Shown: positions 1-14,110 of the stretch, one piece after another
How positions within the stretch are numbered: the first letter of the stretch is position 1
How the letters are laid out: the number at the start of each line of letters is the position of its first letter
Assembly: GCF_965638725.1 (NCBI RefSeq)
Contig: NC_134959.1
Coordinates: forward strand, 13,054,917 to 13,118,916
Reading direction: 5' to 3'
Source: Aptenodytes patagonicus
Taxonomy: Eukaryota > Chordata > Aves > Sphenisciformes > Spheniscidae
DNA: 64,000 bases
Notes under the pieces: model-generated
What the model saw: only the letters and a program-made list of their open reading frames with translations
What the model was told of the DNA's origin: nothing
Databases searched by the model: none
Translations under genes and position numbers: made by a program

Positions 1-3000
1 TACTGCAGAAGAGAGACTTGATAGCACTTGACGGAAAAGGATTATATTTTTTTTAAGTGTGGCATTTTGTTTCAAGTATTTAGTATTTTAGAGTTTCCTT
101 GTCATTGAACTTGCTCTTCATCTCTACTGTAATGTTTCCTTTTATGCTTTGCTGATGTCCAGTTTTACTTCATAGAAATAGCTTATTGAGTAAAGCATAA
201 TTGTACTTTGTAAAATGCTCATCTTGTATCACTTCTTTTAGAGATCAGACATTTCCTTTTCCCATAAGGTCTAAAGATCTGTAAGTTGACATAATTCTGC
301 ACAAATCACTCTGGTAGTGTAACTTAGACTGTCCAAATTCCCCTTGGACTGTGGCCTCTGTAACTGTGCCATCACTCACTTAATGTCACCTTATCTTTAA
401 ATAAGTTTAACCAGAAGGGACTTGTTCAACTCACCACCTCTTGAGTAACGTGAATTATTTATATGATCTTCATATGTGTTCGTTAAGCTATATACAGTAA
501 GCCTAAGTGTAACTGTTTATTCTGTTCATCCATAAGTGTGTTACCCCAAGCTTTGAACTCAGGCTAACCGCAATAAAAATATCTCTTTTTTGCTGTTCTT
601 TGATGGAAATCAACATAATTTTTTCATGTTGGACAATGGCAGCAGTGTTGTCTCAGACAGGCACATTACTACGGGAATGCGTAAAGAGACATGTCACATG
701 TTCAGTGTTGTTGTGTTGCCACTTTCCAGACCACCTTCCCCTACTGCTTTGCAGAGCTGAATGTACAGGAAACTGTATACCACCATGTCTTACAATGTAA
801 ATATGCCACTGTGATGGCTACTGTGGAAGTGATGATTAGAATAGTCCTTTTTTATCAATTCATACTTTGCTTGAGGAGTTATTAAGTGCTCTTTGTCTGT
901 AGAGGAATGTTAAGCATTGTGAAATAAGAATTCTGTAAAGCAGTCCTATTAGCTACTTAAAAGGACCTCAGTTAAAGTGAAAATAAACTGAAACAAACAC
1001 ACTGAAACGCAGTACTATAATGGATTCTCAAAAAAAAGACCAACTAGTGAAAATTGCATTGAAAGCGCCATGTATTTATAGGTGATGCTAGAGAGTTATA
1101 CACGTGGTCTGTTTAGAGGCAACATTTTTGGTGGAAGACAGTTGCACCAGTACTAGTCTAAAATCTTTTTAGACATCCCCCCCTTTTAAGGGGATGGAAA
1201 CAATAATTTTTCTAACTTACACTAGTAAGCTTTGGTTTTCTTTAGTGCCTCTGCTTTCCATTTGAAATTTGTCCAGAACAGCAGTGTTTACACATGTCCT
1301 GTTAGAAGTAATGCCAGAGGGGCCTCAAAGGCATGAGGCTTGTTCCATTCTTCTTTGGTTGATTTTCCTCAAACATAAGATATTTTAACACCTCCGTAGA
1401 TCATAGGATGAATAGAGTCTACAGAATCAAACATTGTACCTCTTTCAGCATTAAGTGGGCTCAGGTTAGAACTTGCTTAATTTATGAGCTGTGAGGCAGC
1501 CATGAAACTATGGATAGGCATATTGTTAGAACAGATTTCATTTTTCAGAAATAAGAGAATTTTATTCAGTTTGGTGGTTTTTTTTCCCCAGAACTAAGAG
1601 AGATTTTTTCTGTTCTTTTCTGGTTTTTTACCAGAACTAATTTTTTCTTCTTTTTTTTCTTGGGGGTTTCTCCCCTGCCCCGCTTTCTCTGGAATGCTTG
1701 TATCTTCTCGTGTACAGTGGGTTTCATCCTTGGCAAAGCAGCTTCATACGTTTCATGGTTTTCTGCTCTTCTGAACTGGAACATGTTCTTGTGTGCTGTT
1801 AAGAGCACATAGCTTTGGAGGATCTGCAAAAGACAAGATATTTCGTGCATCCCTTTCTGAGGTCTATTTCTGACAGTCCCTTGAAACCAATTCAAAACTC
1901 TCCCTAATTATAATAGGACAGGTTTGTGTCTGCTTTCAGTCAATAAAGCTTTGTTCTGCCTCAGGGATTTTACTTGTACCTGATTATATAATGGAGGATA
2001 GGAGAAGCAGGCAATAGTAATTTTAATCCCTGATACAAAGAGATTGATTGAAAGGAAGGAATGTGAATATGGTACCGCTAAAGGAAACATTCTACACTGA
2101 GAAGTTCTGCTGGGTGGGACACTGAGCTCCCCCTCTATTTTCCCTTTTTTAAATGTTTTGGGCTTTGATATTGGACAAAAAGACAGCATGTTTTAAATGG
2201 TAGCCCTCCTTTATTCAGAAAGCTGTAGTACATTGCAGGAAGCATCCAACACATGGTGTGCAGCTCCGGGGTGAAGGCTGTCAGTACCAGCAGCAAGTAC
2301 TGCTCGGACCAGCTCAGTACTCCTGGTGCACAGACCCAGGTGTCCTGGAAGCTGGGAAATGTCAAGGTCAAGCAAACAGCTGTCTACTGAGTTTAGTGAT
2401 ATGTGGAAGTGGAGGAGGTTTGGGTCAGACTGGACCTTCTGCCTTTTCAGGCTCTGGCAATAATTAAGAGTATCGCTTTTGGTACTTCAAACACTGCCTC
2501 CGTAGTGGGTGATACAGCAAATGGCCTGCGATGGGAATTTAATCAGATGCAACAGAGGGGAGGGTAGGAGTGGCCTAAACAGAAAAACTGGTTGGAAAAA
2601 AACCCAAAATAAAACCATTCAATACTATATTGACACAAGCCTGGTTTTTGTGATCCCTATTTTTCACTTTATAGCTTTCTTCAGATATTTAGTTCTAGAC
2701 TTAGAAGCTTGAGGTTTCCTTCTATCAAAGCAGTGTTGAAAACCTGACACTTACATATAAAGTCTTAAACACAGCATGGTAATTATTTTTCTGTTAACAC
2801 AGAGTATATCTTTTAATTTTTTGATAATTTTTCTAAAAATAATGAAAATTATATTGGAACTTAGGAAACTTAGAATTTTTCGTGATAAAACTGTTCCAGA
2901 AGCCAATGTTTTCAGAGAAAACAACTCTAGCTCTGCATCCTGTGATGAATGGTTGGTTATCCCATTGTCAGGTCTGGGTCTAAAAATTAAAATAAAAAGG

Positions 3001-6000
3001 GTTATAGTAGGGAGGAAGGGGAACTACGTTTAGATATTGAGGTTTATGGTTTTATTGTGCAGCTCTAAAAGTAAGGAGTTTTTAATGCTTACAGAGAAAT
3101 TAATTTCTCAGGGTACTCAACTTACAAAGTGATAACAACAGATCAGCCTTACAAGCGCTCCTCAAGACTCAGTTCTGCAACCCATAGCTTAGAGTCAAGA
3201 GTGGGAAACCAGCAGCAATAAAGAAGCAAAAGCATTCTCCTTACTTTTTGTATCTGGGTCATCTTAATTGATCCCAGCAGACTTCCTCATTGCTGGACTA
3301 CCTCAATCAACCCACCTACATCCTCACCTGGAGGAACTTGTCTCTTTTCCTAGCAGCTGAGGCAATACCTTTGGGGAAGAAAAGGTTTCCTCTATTGCTC
3401 CAGGGAAGATTTTTTAACCTCATCGTTGCCATATACATTGCTGGGCAGTCACCATCACAAACAAATGACAAGCCAATACTTATACCTCCCAACCCACCAT
3501 ATGCTCATTTATACTCCTAGAAAGGAAGTTGTGTACTCTACAGCTGGACTAGATATTTTCAGTAGCTATATATTTAATTGGTTTCCTTACTGTTTCATGC
3601 ACTTAGCTCAGTCTTTAATGTCTTTCTGAAAAATTTGGTTAGCAAGAGCAATAACTACAATGCCTTTAAAATAGGTACAGTTTTAAAATATGGACTGCTG
3701 GTCTGAACTGATTGAACCTTTGCTGAAACAGACAAAAAAATCACTCTTAACCTTAACAGTAAACGTTGAGGTTAGAAAAAGTTTTGTACAGTTGTGGTAG
3801 AACTTGTTTGTGTGTGATGTTACATATTTCCAGGTGGAAGAAATACCACAAAAAATCCTAAAGCCATTTAATAAGCATAGTATCTTTTGCAGTATTTTAG
3901 CCAAGTATCTAAAATCAGGAAGCATTAAAATCTCATTAAGAAAGACCACTTGTGTACAATTTTTACTTTCAGGTCTGGATGTTTAAGTGAAATTCAGATG
4001 AGTTGTATCTAAACTTGTAGGTGGTTTGTTTTTACTTGTAGGTAAACTTTTCCAAGCATTTTTAGTTTTATTATTGAAAATGCCTTACCATTTTCTTTTC
4101 ATAATAATCCACATTATTTAGTGGCTCCGAATGATCATGAAAGATTCATTTATTTGTTTTGCACAGCTATAACTTTCTTCTGTATCTTTACATTCCATAA
4201 TAATCTCATAAGAGTTTTTACATCTGTGTATATACCTGACATGATGGTGATATCCTCTTTAGGTGAAAAGGAATAACTGTGGAAACTGGTTGCTCTCTTA
4301 ACTTTCAGTTTTCCTCTCAGACTTATTTGGAAATGGCAAAAAGTGATTACCACCTAAAAAAAATTTGGTGCTCTAAATGTGACCTTGTTTCACCCCTTTC
4401 TGATGTCTTTCCTCACCTATTGCATCTATTCCTGAAATATCAGAATACAGATGTGATAACATTCAGATTACATCTGCTGAAGTCAGAGCATTTGAATAAT
4501 TTCAAATTAAGGATAGTGACTTATCGTGTCCTTAGTCTAGTGGTCCTCAAATACAAACTTGTTCAACTGTCATGATGTAACGCCATACTACAGGCTGGAC
4601 TTGCATACTATGAAAAAAAGTCTGTAGTAGTGCTGTCTGTAGGAGTGCTGTTCTGAGTATTATACTGCTCTTGTGTTCTTCCTTTCTTTTTTTTTTTTAT
4701 TTTTATCAGTGGAGCTAGTAGTGAAACTAAAGACTAAGAAATAAAGTATGCTTTTAGCAGTATCTCACATGCAACCGTATGATACTCTCTCCACTAAAAC
4801 CAGTCTTACTGTTTGGGGGTTTTTTGTTATCAATGTTTCAGGTGTTCACTTTTCTCCAGAGCACTCCTATACAAGATGTTCAAGCAGCCTGTGCAGTTTA
4901 AGGGAGCTTGCTGAGTGTTGCCAGCAATATTCAGCACCAGAGGGAAGGGAACTGAGCAGTGCATCCTGCCACACACAGGGCAGCAGCTGGACTGGATGGA
5001 CCACTCAGTCCTAGCTGTGCAACCAGTAACTGCAGCCAGTAAGTATTCTTTCTCTAGCTTCCTTGGCACTTCTAACATCTGCAAGTTTAATCCATTCATA
5101 TAAAATGTTAAGGGTGTGCATTCTTCTGCTTCCCATAGCTGCACAGCTCCCACATGAGTCATTTACACTCACCTAGTTAAGATGAAAAAAATCTTAATAT
5201 TGTTCTTATCAGTTACCGTGATGCTAAAGAGCAGAGCTTAGGATTTGTCAGAAAGGGGTACCTGTGTTTTTGTTGTTTCTGCCTCCAGTTAAGCTTTAAC
5301 ATTTTTGTGTAGATAAGCTTTAACTTCTTTGTGTTTTTGAAGTCTATTTAGTATAGTGAGCTTGGTTTCATACTACTAACAGTTCAGGCAGCAATCCTGT
5401 TGAAAAGATGAAAGGCAGAAACAATCATAGCTTTTGAGTCATCATAGCTTTTAAGTGATGTAGCCAGCTTCTTGCTTCAACCAAGATGACACTCAAAGCC
5501 AGTAAAAGCTTCAGGAAAAAATGCATTGTGGACACCTATCCTGAGCGTAGAAAAGAACTGTGACGCTCACTAATGCTGCCTGCTTGCAACACTTAGCCTG
5601 TGAATGGTTACTGAAACTGAAAACTCACAATTCCACATCTGATGCATTGACCTCCTGGAAAACAGTAAATTCTGACCTGCATTAGAAAGCTGAAAACTGA
5701 TTGTGTGTGACAAATCTGTTAAAAGTACAATTTGAGATTTGGTGGGTAATTCTACAATCAGTGAAATGAAACAAAGGCTTGGTACTAAGCTTAACTATCC
5801 ATTGGAGGAACAAGGAGCCACATCTCCCTGCATCTTAATTTGAATAGCAAAAATAAAGGAAAGCAGTGAGAGACAATTACATGTGGAATCAACTTTTAAG
5901 AGGTAATCTTAAAAATGGAAATACAAGGTTGACTTGAGACTTCAGCAGCAGATCTGCATTATTCCATCAAGTTACTGATACAGTTGGTTTAGTTTGTTTA

Positions 6001-7697
6001 TGTCATATTAAATTGTGTTTTTATAGCTGATTAACAGAGGACAGTATAGAAGGTAGTCTGTTCTAGCAAATGGCCTCAGAACCCGTTTATAGTTATAAAA
6101 TCTCTATAGCCCAATGAGAAAAAAAGGAATTGGTTTAAAGCATGTAAGAGAAGTATGTTTCTGATAATTCTGTGTCCGCCATAGAACAGCAAGCTGTCCT
6201 TGCTTGCTTTCTTCTAATGTCCACCAATAGAGTAGGTCTTCAAAGCTCTTCATTCAAGTCCTGTCCACACTAACACGGGGAATAGGTGCCAACCTGCAAA
6301 TACTGTACAAACTGCTTGCCCTACTTAATTTTATTTTCATTCTTTAATGGCAATTTATAAGCAAGTCTTATAGGAAGATACTGTATTTTACTCCATATTT
6401 AACTTTCTAAAGGGTTTCTCATTTCCCTTTCTTTTCAATATATGTTTAAAATATCCTGTCTAGAAATTATCCGGTACTGCTGGTATTTCATTCTACTGAA
6501 CTATTGTTTTCATTTTGAGAGTCATCTTTTCCTTTCTTTTGAAATAAGACCTAGACTAAATACTAAAATTCTTTCACTGCATATTATGGCTGAGTGCACT
6601 AAAATATAAAAACCTTGATTTAAGTATTTTTGTATTCAAAGATCATAGGCAAGTGTTCATTTGAAGGTTCAGTGGCATTTTGAAATGAGAACATCATATA
6701 TAAAGATGTCAGAGATGGAGCCTCCCACAGTGAGGTTGAAAGAAAAAGAAGAACAGAATGAATAGAAGAATTTCTAGGTTCCAAGGAATTTTAACATCTC
6801 ATTACTTTAGATTATTCTACATATAATTTTCCAATATTTTGTATTACAGACTTTGAATGTATTGGTTAAAATTACTTCATGCCTGACATCAATTTAGTCT
6901 TATTCATTATCTCCTTTAAATAAAACCTTAAAAATAGCTGGTTTCAGTAAGTGAGCAATTTTCTGATAGATGCAGATTCTTCAACATTTCCAAAGTGAAC
7001 TTGCTGTAAATGAAAACAGAAAGACTAGGAGGTAGCAGTCCCTCAGCGTTTCTTGAGCAATCTAGTATTATATGAATTTAAGTAGTTATAGTTTTTACTA
7101 TGTTTTATTGCAGTTTATACTATATGTTATTGCATTCAAGATTTTTATAACCCTACAATTAAAGCTTTAGTTACCTAACTAAGCAATTCTGACTTTCTTT
7201 GTCTAATGACAATGATTGTGATATTATCATTGGTATGTATAGTCAGTGCTTTGATCACTGTTCATATGTCTTTGGTAATCTAACAAACTGTGTGATAGAA
7301 CTGTGGTTGCCTGAGGTAGGACTGGATTTTGAGCACAAGTGGAAGTACCTCTATATTTGGTCTAGTAGCTATCTTGAGCTATACCTAATAGTGAAACTGA
7401 GGTCACCGATGACCTTATCAGCCACATCTCGTCTTAAAATTTGTGCCCATTTCCATTTCTCACTTCTATGACACAGCTGTAATATGGCTGTAATCAAATG
7501 AGACATCAAATGAATGTCTTAACTATATATATTCTTCATTATCTCAACTTTTTAAAACCATCCCATATGCTTTCTACCTTTGTCCTAGTGTTTTAAAATT
7601 GTAATACTTGTGATCTTTAAAAGTTAGAAAGCAACTTCCATATCTTTTCTAGATATCTAAATTAAGTAAATATTAAGTAAATATGTAAAGTCTTAGA
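1..7697. other. AT-rich intergenic desert, no gene seen
   Basis: No exon, RNA gene or intact mobile element could be supported here on either strand. The open frames are all about 110 codons or shorter, rich in Leu, Phe, Ser and Lys, and show no known domain or believable splice structure. Small local duplications are visible: a tandem repeat of about 24 bp near 5288-5335, a pair of similar 16-bp units near 5428-5455, and another of about 22 bp near 7091-7140. A T-rich tract on the plus strand lies at about 1565-1665. I infer distal upstream flank of the Teashirt gene at 56.7 kb. Conserved enhancers could be present that I cannot recognise without an alignment. Confidence 0.55.
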
Positions 7698-7702
7698 GCC
7701 GG

Positions 7703-8292
7703 TGTGCTGGTTTTGACTGAGATAATTTTCTTCATAGTAGTTAGTATGAGGCTGTGTTTTGGATTTGGGCTGGAAACAGTGCTGATAACACAGGGATGTT
7801 TCAGTTACTGCTGAGCAGTGCTTACACAGAGTCGAGGCCTTTTCTGCCTCTCACACCACCCCACCAGCGAGCAGGCTGGGGGTGCACGAGAAGCTGGGAG
7901 GGGACACAGCTGGGACAGCTGACCCCAACTGACCAAAGGGATATTCCACACCATATGGCGTCATGCTCAGCATATAAAGCTGGGGAAGAAGAAGGAAGGG
8001 GGGCGATGTTCGGAGTGATGGCGTTTGTCTTCCCAAGTCACCGTTACGCGTGATGGAGCCCTGCTTTCCTGGAGATGGCTGAACACCTGCCTGCCCATGG
8101 GAAGGAGTGAATGGATGTCTTGTTTTGCTTTGCTTGTGCGTGCAGCTTTTGCTTTCCCTATTGAACTGTCTTTATCTCAACCCACGAGTTTTCTCACTTT
8201 TACCCTTCCGATTCTCTCCCCCATCCCGCTGTGGGGGGAGTGAGCGAGCGGCTGTGTGGGGCTTAGTTGCCAGCTGGGGTTAAACCACAACA
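7703..8292 (+). mobile_element. Solo LTR of an avian endogenous retrovirus (copy 1)
   Basis: This 590-bp unit begins TGTGCTGG, ends CCACAACA (TG...CA termini), and is flanked on both sides by the perfect 5-bp target duplication GCCGG (7698-7702 and 8293-8297). A TATA-like box (TATAAAG) is at 7973-7979. Upstream of it a CRE-like site reads TGGCGTCA (7956-7963), one base away from the consensus. No primer-binding site, gag, pol or env lies next to it, so this is a solo LTR left by recombination between the two LTRs of a provirus. I recall the sequence as a very common LTR family in neoavian birds; the exact family name was not checked. The 5-bp duplication suits an ERVL- or ERV1-like integrase. 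The open frames inside it are incidental. Confidence 0.92.
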
Positions 8293-8297
8293 GCCGG

Positions 8298-11200
8298 TTA
8301 TCATATAATCACACATCCCAAAACACCTATTGAAAATACCAAATATATAACTACCTGCATTTATTTAAGACAAATACATCCATTGTTTACTATGCAACCC
8401 TGTTTATATTTGAAAGAGCTTATAAAACAATGAGTTAAACCCACAGGATCCCTTCTGACAGTGGAATTAAATATTCCAGTTGTTTTATATTGCTGTTTCT
8501 GTTTCTTATGCTATTTGGGGTTGTTTCCTAATGCTTGAGAGAAACTTTCTGTTCTAGATACACCAGAATGCCACTCCATCTCCATTGCAAGGGAGTGCTT
8601 GGAGCTGAATGGAGGAGCAAAAGGGAGGAAGGAGGTCTTAGAGTACAGAACTGCCTTCCATTTTCTTTTAAGTCTGCTAGGAAAAAAATGAGATGGTATC
8701 CTGTGAAGGATATCAGGCAGAGTTTCCTTCTGTTAATATGGTGAAGCACTGGAAGAAGGTCCCTAGAAAGTATTTACATTGTCTCGTCCCAAAGAGATTT
8801 TAAGAACAGGTTCAATAACGTCTATCTTAGTGAGGAGTAGAGGTGAGATCCTCCCACAGTGCAGATGGTTGAATAGAGAGGAGGTCCTTAGAAATAATGG
8901 TCCTTTTGACACAATGAGAAATTTGGTGTCTGGTAACACATGAGAAATTTTGAGACTTGATATTTATCCATCAGTTAAAAAATATTTGGGAAGCCTTGCT
9001 CTAGATGGTCCTTCCAACTCACCATTTCAGCCACATTTTGATACCTGCCTGGCCTGCTTCAAATACAACTAATTTACAGTGGCACTAGTGCAAGACACCA
9101 GCCATGCTCATAGAGAGATCTTTGCTCCTTTTCTTTCCTTTACTCTTAGAGAGCAGATTTATTTTCTTGGTGGAAGCAGGGGTTGGATAGATGGGCTCTT
9201 TGCTTTCTCAGATAAATGGTGGGTGAGAAAAAGAGGAGGCTTCCGTCTCACTGGGAAACACTGCAACACCTGACTGGCTCCTGAGGAAAGATCCCTCTTC
9301 AGCAGACTTTCTGTGCCTTGGGCAGAGGTGAATCAGAGCAAAAGCAAGCGCCTAGGGCAGGGCTGCAGGGTTCCCCCTGCCAGCACCCTCTGGCTGCCCA
9401 TCTCTGCCTGCCAGTTGGGAATGTCTGTGCTCTGCAGTCGAAGGACGTATGCTGGGACCCTTTGGTAGCTCAGTAGCGCACCAGACCAGAGGGAAGAAAG
9501 GAGGGAATGAGCTATTTTAAAGGAAACTCACTGAAAAAGCCTGACAGGGGAAAAAAAAATCAGATGCAAAAGAGAAATACAATCTGAAAGAGTGAGAATG
9601 GACTAAAATTGTCAGTGAGTAGTTTAGTCTCAGAGAGTCCCACAAAAAACTCATGCCTTGGCACCTGAAAGCTGAGGCAGTCACTCACAACACTGCAAAC
9701 CTAATGTAAAAATGAAGCCTTTCCAAACCAGTAGCATTTCAAAACCTTCTCCTGTCTTGTACAGTACTTTTTTCCTCCTCCTCTTCTACTAGCTTCTGAA
9801 CAGAGTTTTGCTTGCTTATTATAGGCAGTGTTGCCAGTTCTGACAATTTTATCATGAACTTTGAGGTATTTGATGCTTTATTTAAACCCTCAGTTCCTGC
9901 AAATGCAAAAAGAATTTTTTTAAAGGTAAAACAAAACTTTCTAGGTCTCATGATTATGTAGGAAGCTTGAAAGTGTGATCCCAAAAATATACCTTACGAC
10001 TTAATCCCGCAACATTCAGAAGTCATCATGTGAATAGAACTGAAGTGTGCTGGGGATTTCTATTTCTTGTTTCTTGGATTTTTTTCTAATCTCATAGTTA
10101 TTACGCCTCTTTTCAGATTTTGGGAAATCCAGTTGATGATCTGTCAAAGTTTGGAGCAGTGCATATACTGAATGAAGGTTATAATATTTCTACTACAGCT
10201 TCAAGCCCTAGTGAAAAAAGAGCATAGGGACTTCTCCCTGGAACCAGCGGTAAGATATTTGGCATCTCCTGGCTAACGCTCTCCAGTATATCAAACAAAG
10301 AAAAAACAGAAAAGAAACTAAAAGCCATAGAGCAATTACTTCTTAAAACTTGCCATTTGCTTTAGATGCCTACAGTATTTTCCTCTTAGACCACTTGGTA
10401 GAATCTCCTGTGTTCGGTAGAAACTTTACAAAAAGTTTGTTTGATGTTTTAAAATCTTTGGCTTATTTAATAAACGAAAAACATGCGGATTTTTGCAGAA
10501 GTGTGAAAATGAGTAATAGAATCATGTGCCCTGCTTGCATTTCCATACTGATTCTGACAATAAATCATTTGCCTTTGTTATATCTTTCTTCCCCAACTTG
10601 CCTTTGTGACCAGGCCCATGACTGAAAACTCTGTTCCTATGTTTGGAGAGGGCAGGAACAGAATACAGATATTCGGATTTCCTTTAAGCAAGTTACTTTT
10701 CTAGCCCTTTTCCTCATGAAGATAACTTTGAAAATCCTTACTAAAACTAACTGAGAAGGTTGAAAGCTTGCCTTAGATCCCCCCCAAGCTCATTCAGAAC
10801 AATACAGAAGCCTCCTAGGATTGGGCTTTGAGGTCTACAGGCTGCTCAAATCGAAGGCCAAATCCTCAGAGGTGCTGAGCAGCTCCAGCTCCGGATTTGG
10901 CTCCTTGCTAGTAGTGGCTTCCAGCAGCATCTGCAGCTCCTACAGGGATCAAGACTTAGTGGCTCTTTGCAACTCCCAACAGGCATTTGTTCAGGGATGA
11001 TGCATTTTTATACTTAAGTTTCACTTGCAGTAGGATGTTTTCAAAAGACTGTCTGGTGTGCAATAGCTAAGATCCTTGACATATTGCTAAAGATCCTTTA
11101 CATGTAGCTAAATGTTGTGAAGAATCAGGGTCTTACACAGTCAGTTAAAGCACCCTGATTCTGTTTGCAGTCTCAACTTGACAGTTTGCTTGCTTGGGAA

Positions 11201-11930
11201 GGAATTTTTGGGAACCTTAAGCCTAAGTTATTTCCCAGTTTGATGTCTCCTCTCCATGTGTAAACACAGTTTCACTTGAAGTGGTTGACTGTATGATCCA
11301 GCACCCCTCCCCCACTGCTGTCCTTGTCACAATCACCTCTCTAAATGCTTTATTCATTACATTTTCATTGTCTTGAATTTATGCACCGAGGAAAGTGGGC
11401 TCCTAACATTATGAATGTAGCTTTCAGTCTGCTTGGCATGTCATTTTGCTGCGACAGACAGAACTTTCCCCTCTCCCTCAGATATTTTCTGCTGAGAAGC
11501 TTGATTCCAGTTTCTGTTTTCTGTTCCACATCCAAATATTCTCCATTTTATATCCCCGTCTTTTAGTGAAATCTATAAAAGGTTACTAAAGGGAAAGATA
11601 AAATGTTGTAACACATACAGCCATGACAAACTTGTGATACCTGGTTCTGGTCACACACTGGTATAAGCTGGCAATAACTGGTGATATCAATAATTACCCA
11701 AACTTATATAAAGCAGACCGGAGAAGCAACATGTCACTTCTTACACGGAAGCTTACATAGCCTACACATGCATATAATATGTGTGTGTGTGTAGGCAGAC
11801 ATCAGTAACTGCAATTCAAGAAGTTTACAAGAATACCAAATTTCCAATAAAAGCTCGTTTCTGAAAAATCATGTCTCACTAATGCAAAACTAAAGGTGAT
11901 CTGAATAATAATACAATAATATAATATATT
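8298..11930. other. Intergenic sequence, no gene seen
   Basis: This is mostly AT-rich sequence without a supportable exon. A somewhat GC-richer patch lies at about 9280-9500. A stretch at 8992-9033 resembles the tail of a CR1 LINE but is too short to call. A short (TG)n run occurs near 11781-11792. Nothing else stands out. Confidence 0.5.
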
Positions 11931-11934
11931 GGCT

Positions 11935-12075
11935 TTATATAGTGATTTTGGTGAACATATCTTGAAGTTTTCTGTGTCATTAACTCTGTTTTACAGATGA
12001 AGATAGAAAGTTGAAGTGAGCTGCTAAGGTCCATGCTTCAGGTAAGTGGTACAGCTCAGAATAGTCCAGTGAACT
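11935..12075 (+). repeat. MIR-like SINE relic (copy 1)
   Basis: The segment follows the layout of the MIR core: a Thr-tRNA-SINE-like run 'ttttacagatgaagat', then a purine-rich 'gaaagttgaagtgag', then 'aaggtc', then 'aggtaagtggtacagctcagaat'. That matches the order I remember for MIR (ttttacagatgaggaa, then aaggtcacacag, then agtaagtggcagagc). It is heavily diverged, as expected for an element that predates the amniote radiation. Boundaries are approximate, and the assignment was made from memory without a library search. Confidence 0.6.
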
Positions 12076-13830
12076 GTCTAGAGAACTCTTTTAACTCCCT
12101 TATATTTACCTTAGAAGTCTTCAAACAGTAAAATGAAAGAGAAGGGGACATGAGAGGAAATTAAACCATATAAAGATAACTAGTCAGCCAACTCTTCCTT
12201 CTCAAAAACACAAAATAAAAGTTTCATTCAATCCCAGAACAACCAGATGTCACCAATTAAGAGCAAAAGTAGGAACAGACAACTCAGGCTTTTTGTTGTT
12301 GTTTTTTAAAGTAGCTTTTCTATTGAAGCCATATACATACATATTACGCAGATCAGACTAATAATACGCATTTCCAACTTCTAGTCTGTCTTTGTGATAA
12401 CACTCTGTTCTGTGTTTGCCAAACAAAAGCTTAAATACAAATAAAAATCAGAATACCAAATGACAAATTCCAGCACTAAGAAATTGAATAAACCAGCAAA
12501 TCATATCCCATATCACAACTTCCAATAATGCTGCTGTACATAAAGAAATAAACAATCTAAGAAGAATTTCCACTCTTTTCCAATGATACTTGACACTCAA
12601 GTGTTTTACTCTTTTCAAAATACTAAGAGAGAATTAGGCCAATTTTTGTGTAAAACGTTCATATGGCTATTTCATTTACCTCCTTGCAAATCTGAGTGTT
12701 CTACTGTGTAACTTAGAAAAGCAGTATGCATGAGGCTTTTCAGCTACATAGCTTTCTAGCTGAAAAGAGCTAGAAGAGCTGCACCTGAATGCAAAAAGCA
12801 ACTTAAAATGTGGCAATGTTGGCTATTGCTGCGCATAATTTGTAGGCTTGAGCTCTGGAGTGGAAACTGAACTTTGTTGTAGACATGTAGTCTCCATGAA
12901 CAGCGCATCGGGACAGAAGATGCTCTATAGGAGCCGCAGAAACTCCCTGGCTGCATGGAGTCATGTGGGAAAGTGCGGTGAGGGATGTGCAGTAATGCCC
13001 CCCGCCAGGCTGGTGATCCAAAGGAAAATGCATGAGGTGGGGTTGTATGTGTTATTTTTCTGTCAGATTTGTCCTACTGCATAGCAGGACCACAAGGCTT
13101 TGCGTGTGGGAGAGCAAGCCTCTCTTCAAAAAACAGCCTGCAACTTAGGTTAGGCTTTAGTGTGTTGTGAAACCCTACCCTTATGCTTTAAAAACCTCAT
13201 TCTCTTACAGCAATGTAGGTCCGATGGAGCTCCATTAGAGTAAATTATGTAAATCTGGTCTTGTGGAAGGGAGACTAGTTCCCGGCATTCAACCATAATG
13301 AAACACACACATACACCATATGTGTGTGCTGGCATTAAACATCCATTCACAGATTCTACCCCTTGACTGGCTTTATGGAAATGTTCATTCAGGTTCATCC
13401 CTCCTTTGCAAAAATAAACCTGGGACTGATTATAGTTTTGCATTGAAATCATGTGAAACTCGTGGGTTTGTCATGAGTCCAGAGGAAACGTGGGAGTTTC
13501 TTGTTGGGATTTTAAGTTCACTTGAATTTGAAACTTGGGGAGGAAGAGAGTGAACACACACAGATCCACAGGAAAGAATATGTTCAAACAAACCCTCGTG
13601 AAATGCAGCTGCCAATGGCTTTAGAAGAAATCCTCACTCAAAAAATGAAAACAAATAAAAACACGTTCCTCTCTCTTAAAAGTCTGACTCTTAATGCTAC
13701 CAAAAATCTCTCTTTCCACTCTGGGCAATGCCGTTTGTTAAAAAAAGAGAAAATGCATAAAGTTTTGCCCAACAAAATGTCCTTATAGCAGCTTTAAAAG
13801 CAGAGGAAAAAGTATGTTTTAATTAATTTA
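12076..13830. other. Intergenic sequence, no gene seen
   Basis: No exon or recognisable repeat. The short open frames on both strands around 12.75-13.8 kb overlap each other in opposing frames and have no domain or family resemblance. I treat them as chance. Confidence 0.5.
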
Positions 13831-13834
13831 TAAA

Positions 13835-14110
13835 CAAAAGATTATTTCCTGCACTGCCAGCAAAAATCCTGTTTGCCGACAAGGTTCTGGCTTCAAACAT
13901 TATCAGCAACTGGCAGAATGAGTCCTTTTATGTAAATGAACTCATTATTATTAATTTCTGCTGGTGCTGAACGATTTATGAACTGCTTTTCGAATATGGA
14001 AAAGTGGTTCATGAATCAGAGGGGAAAAAATGTTCAAAAAGTCCTGGGTCGATAAATAACAGTAGTCATTCATGAATCCCGCCCATGGTGTCTTTTATCT
14101 TCAGTAAGGA
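13835..14110. promoter_or_regulatory. Candidate conserved enhancer in the desert
   Basis: This stretch is dense in motifs typical of vertebrate developmental enhancers. An octamer-like ATGTAAAT is at 13930-13937 and a homeodomain TTATTAATTTC follows directly. A HOX/CDX-like ATTTATGA lies near 13974, and the 10-mer TTCATGAATC occurs twice in the same orientation (14008-14017 and 14069-14078). The low-complexity drift seen in neighbouring DNA is absent. Conservation itself cannot be seen from one genome, so the call is inference from motif density and from its place upstream of a Teashirt gene. Confidence 0.3.

Noticed and set aside
4990-5010. CR1-like 'ctggactggatggacc'
   Set aside because: Too short and no supporting flank.
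7754-8053. Open frame inside LTR copy 1 (and 41901-42158 in copy 2)
   Set aside because: Both lie within LTR sequence, which is non-coding in this kind of element; the shared peptide only reflects shared repeat DNA.
8992-9033. CR1 LINE tail
   Set aside because: 'ctagatggtccttccaactcacc' resembles CR1 ends, but only about 40 bases match and no further CR1 sequence lies upstream.
9466-9476. tRNA A-box match TAGCTCAGTAG
   Set aside because: It fits the A-box pattern, but no B box follows within a tRNA or SINE distance and no cloverleaf can be drawn.
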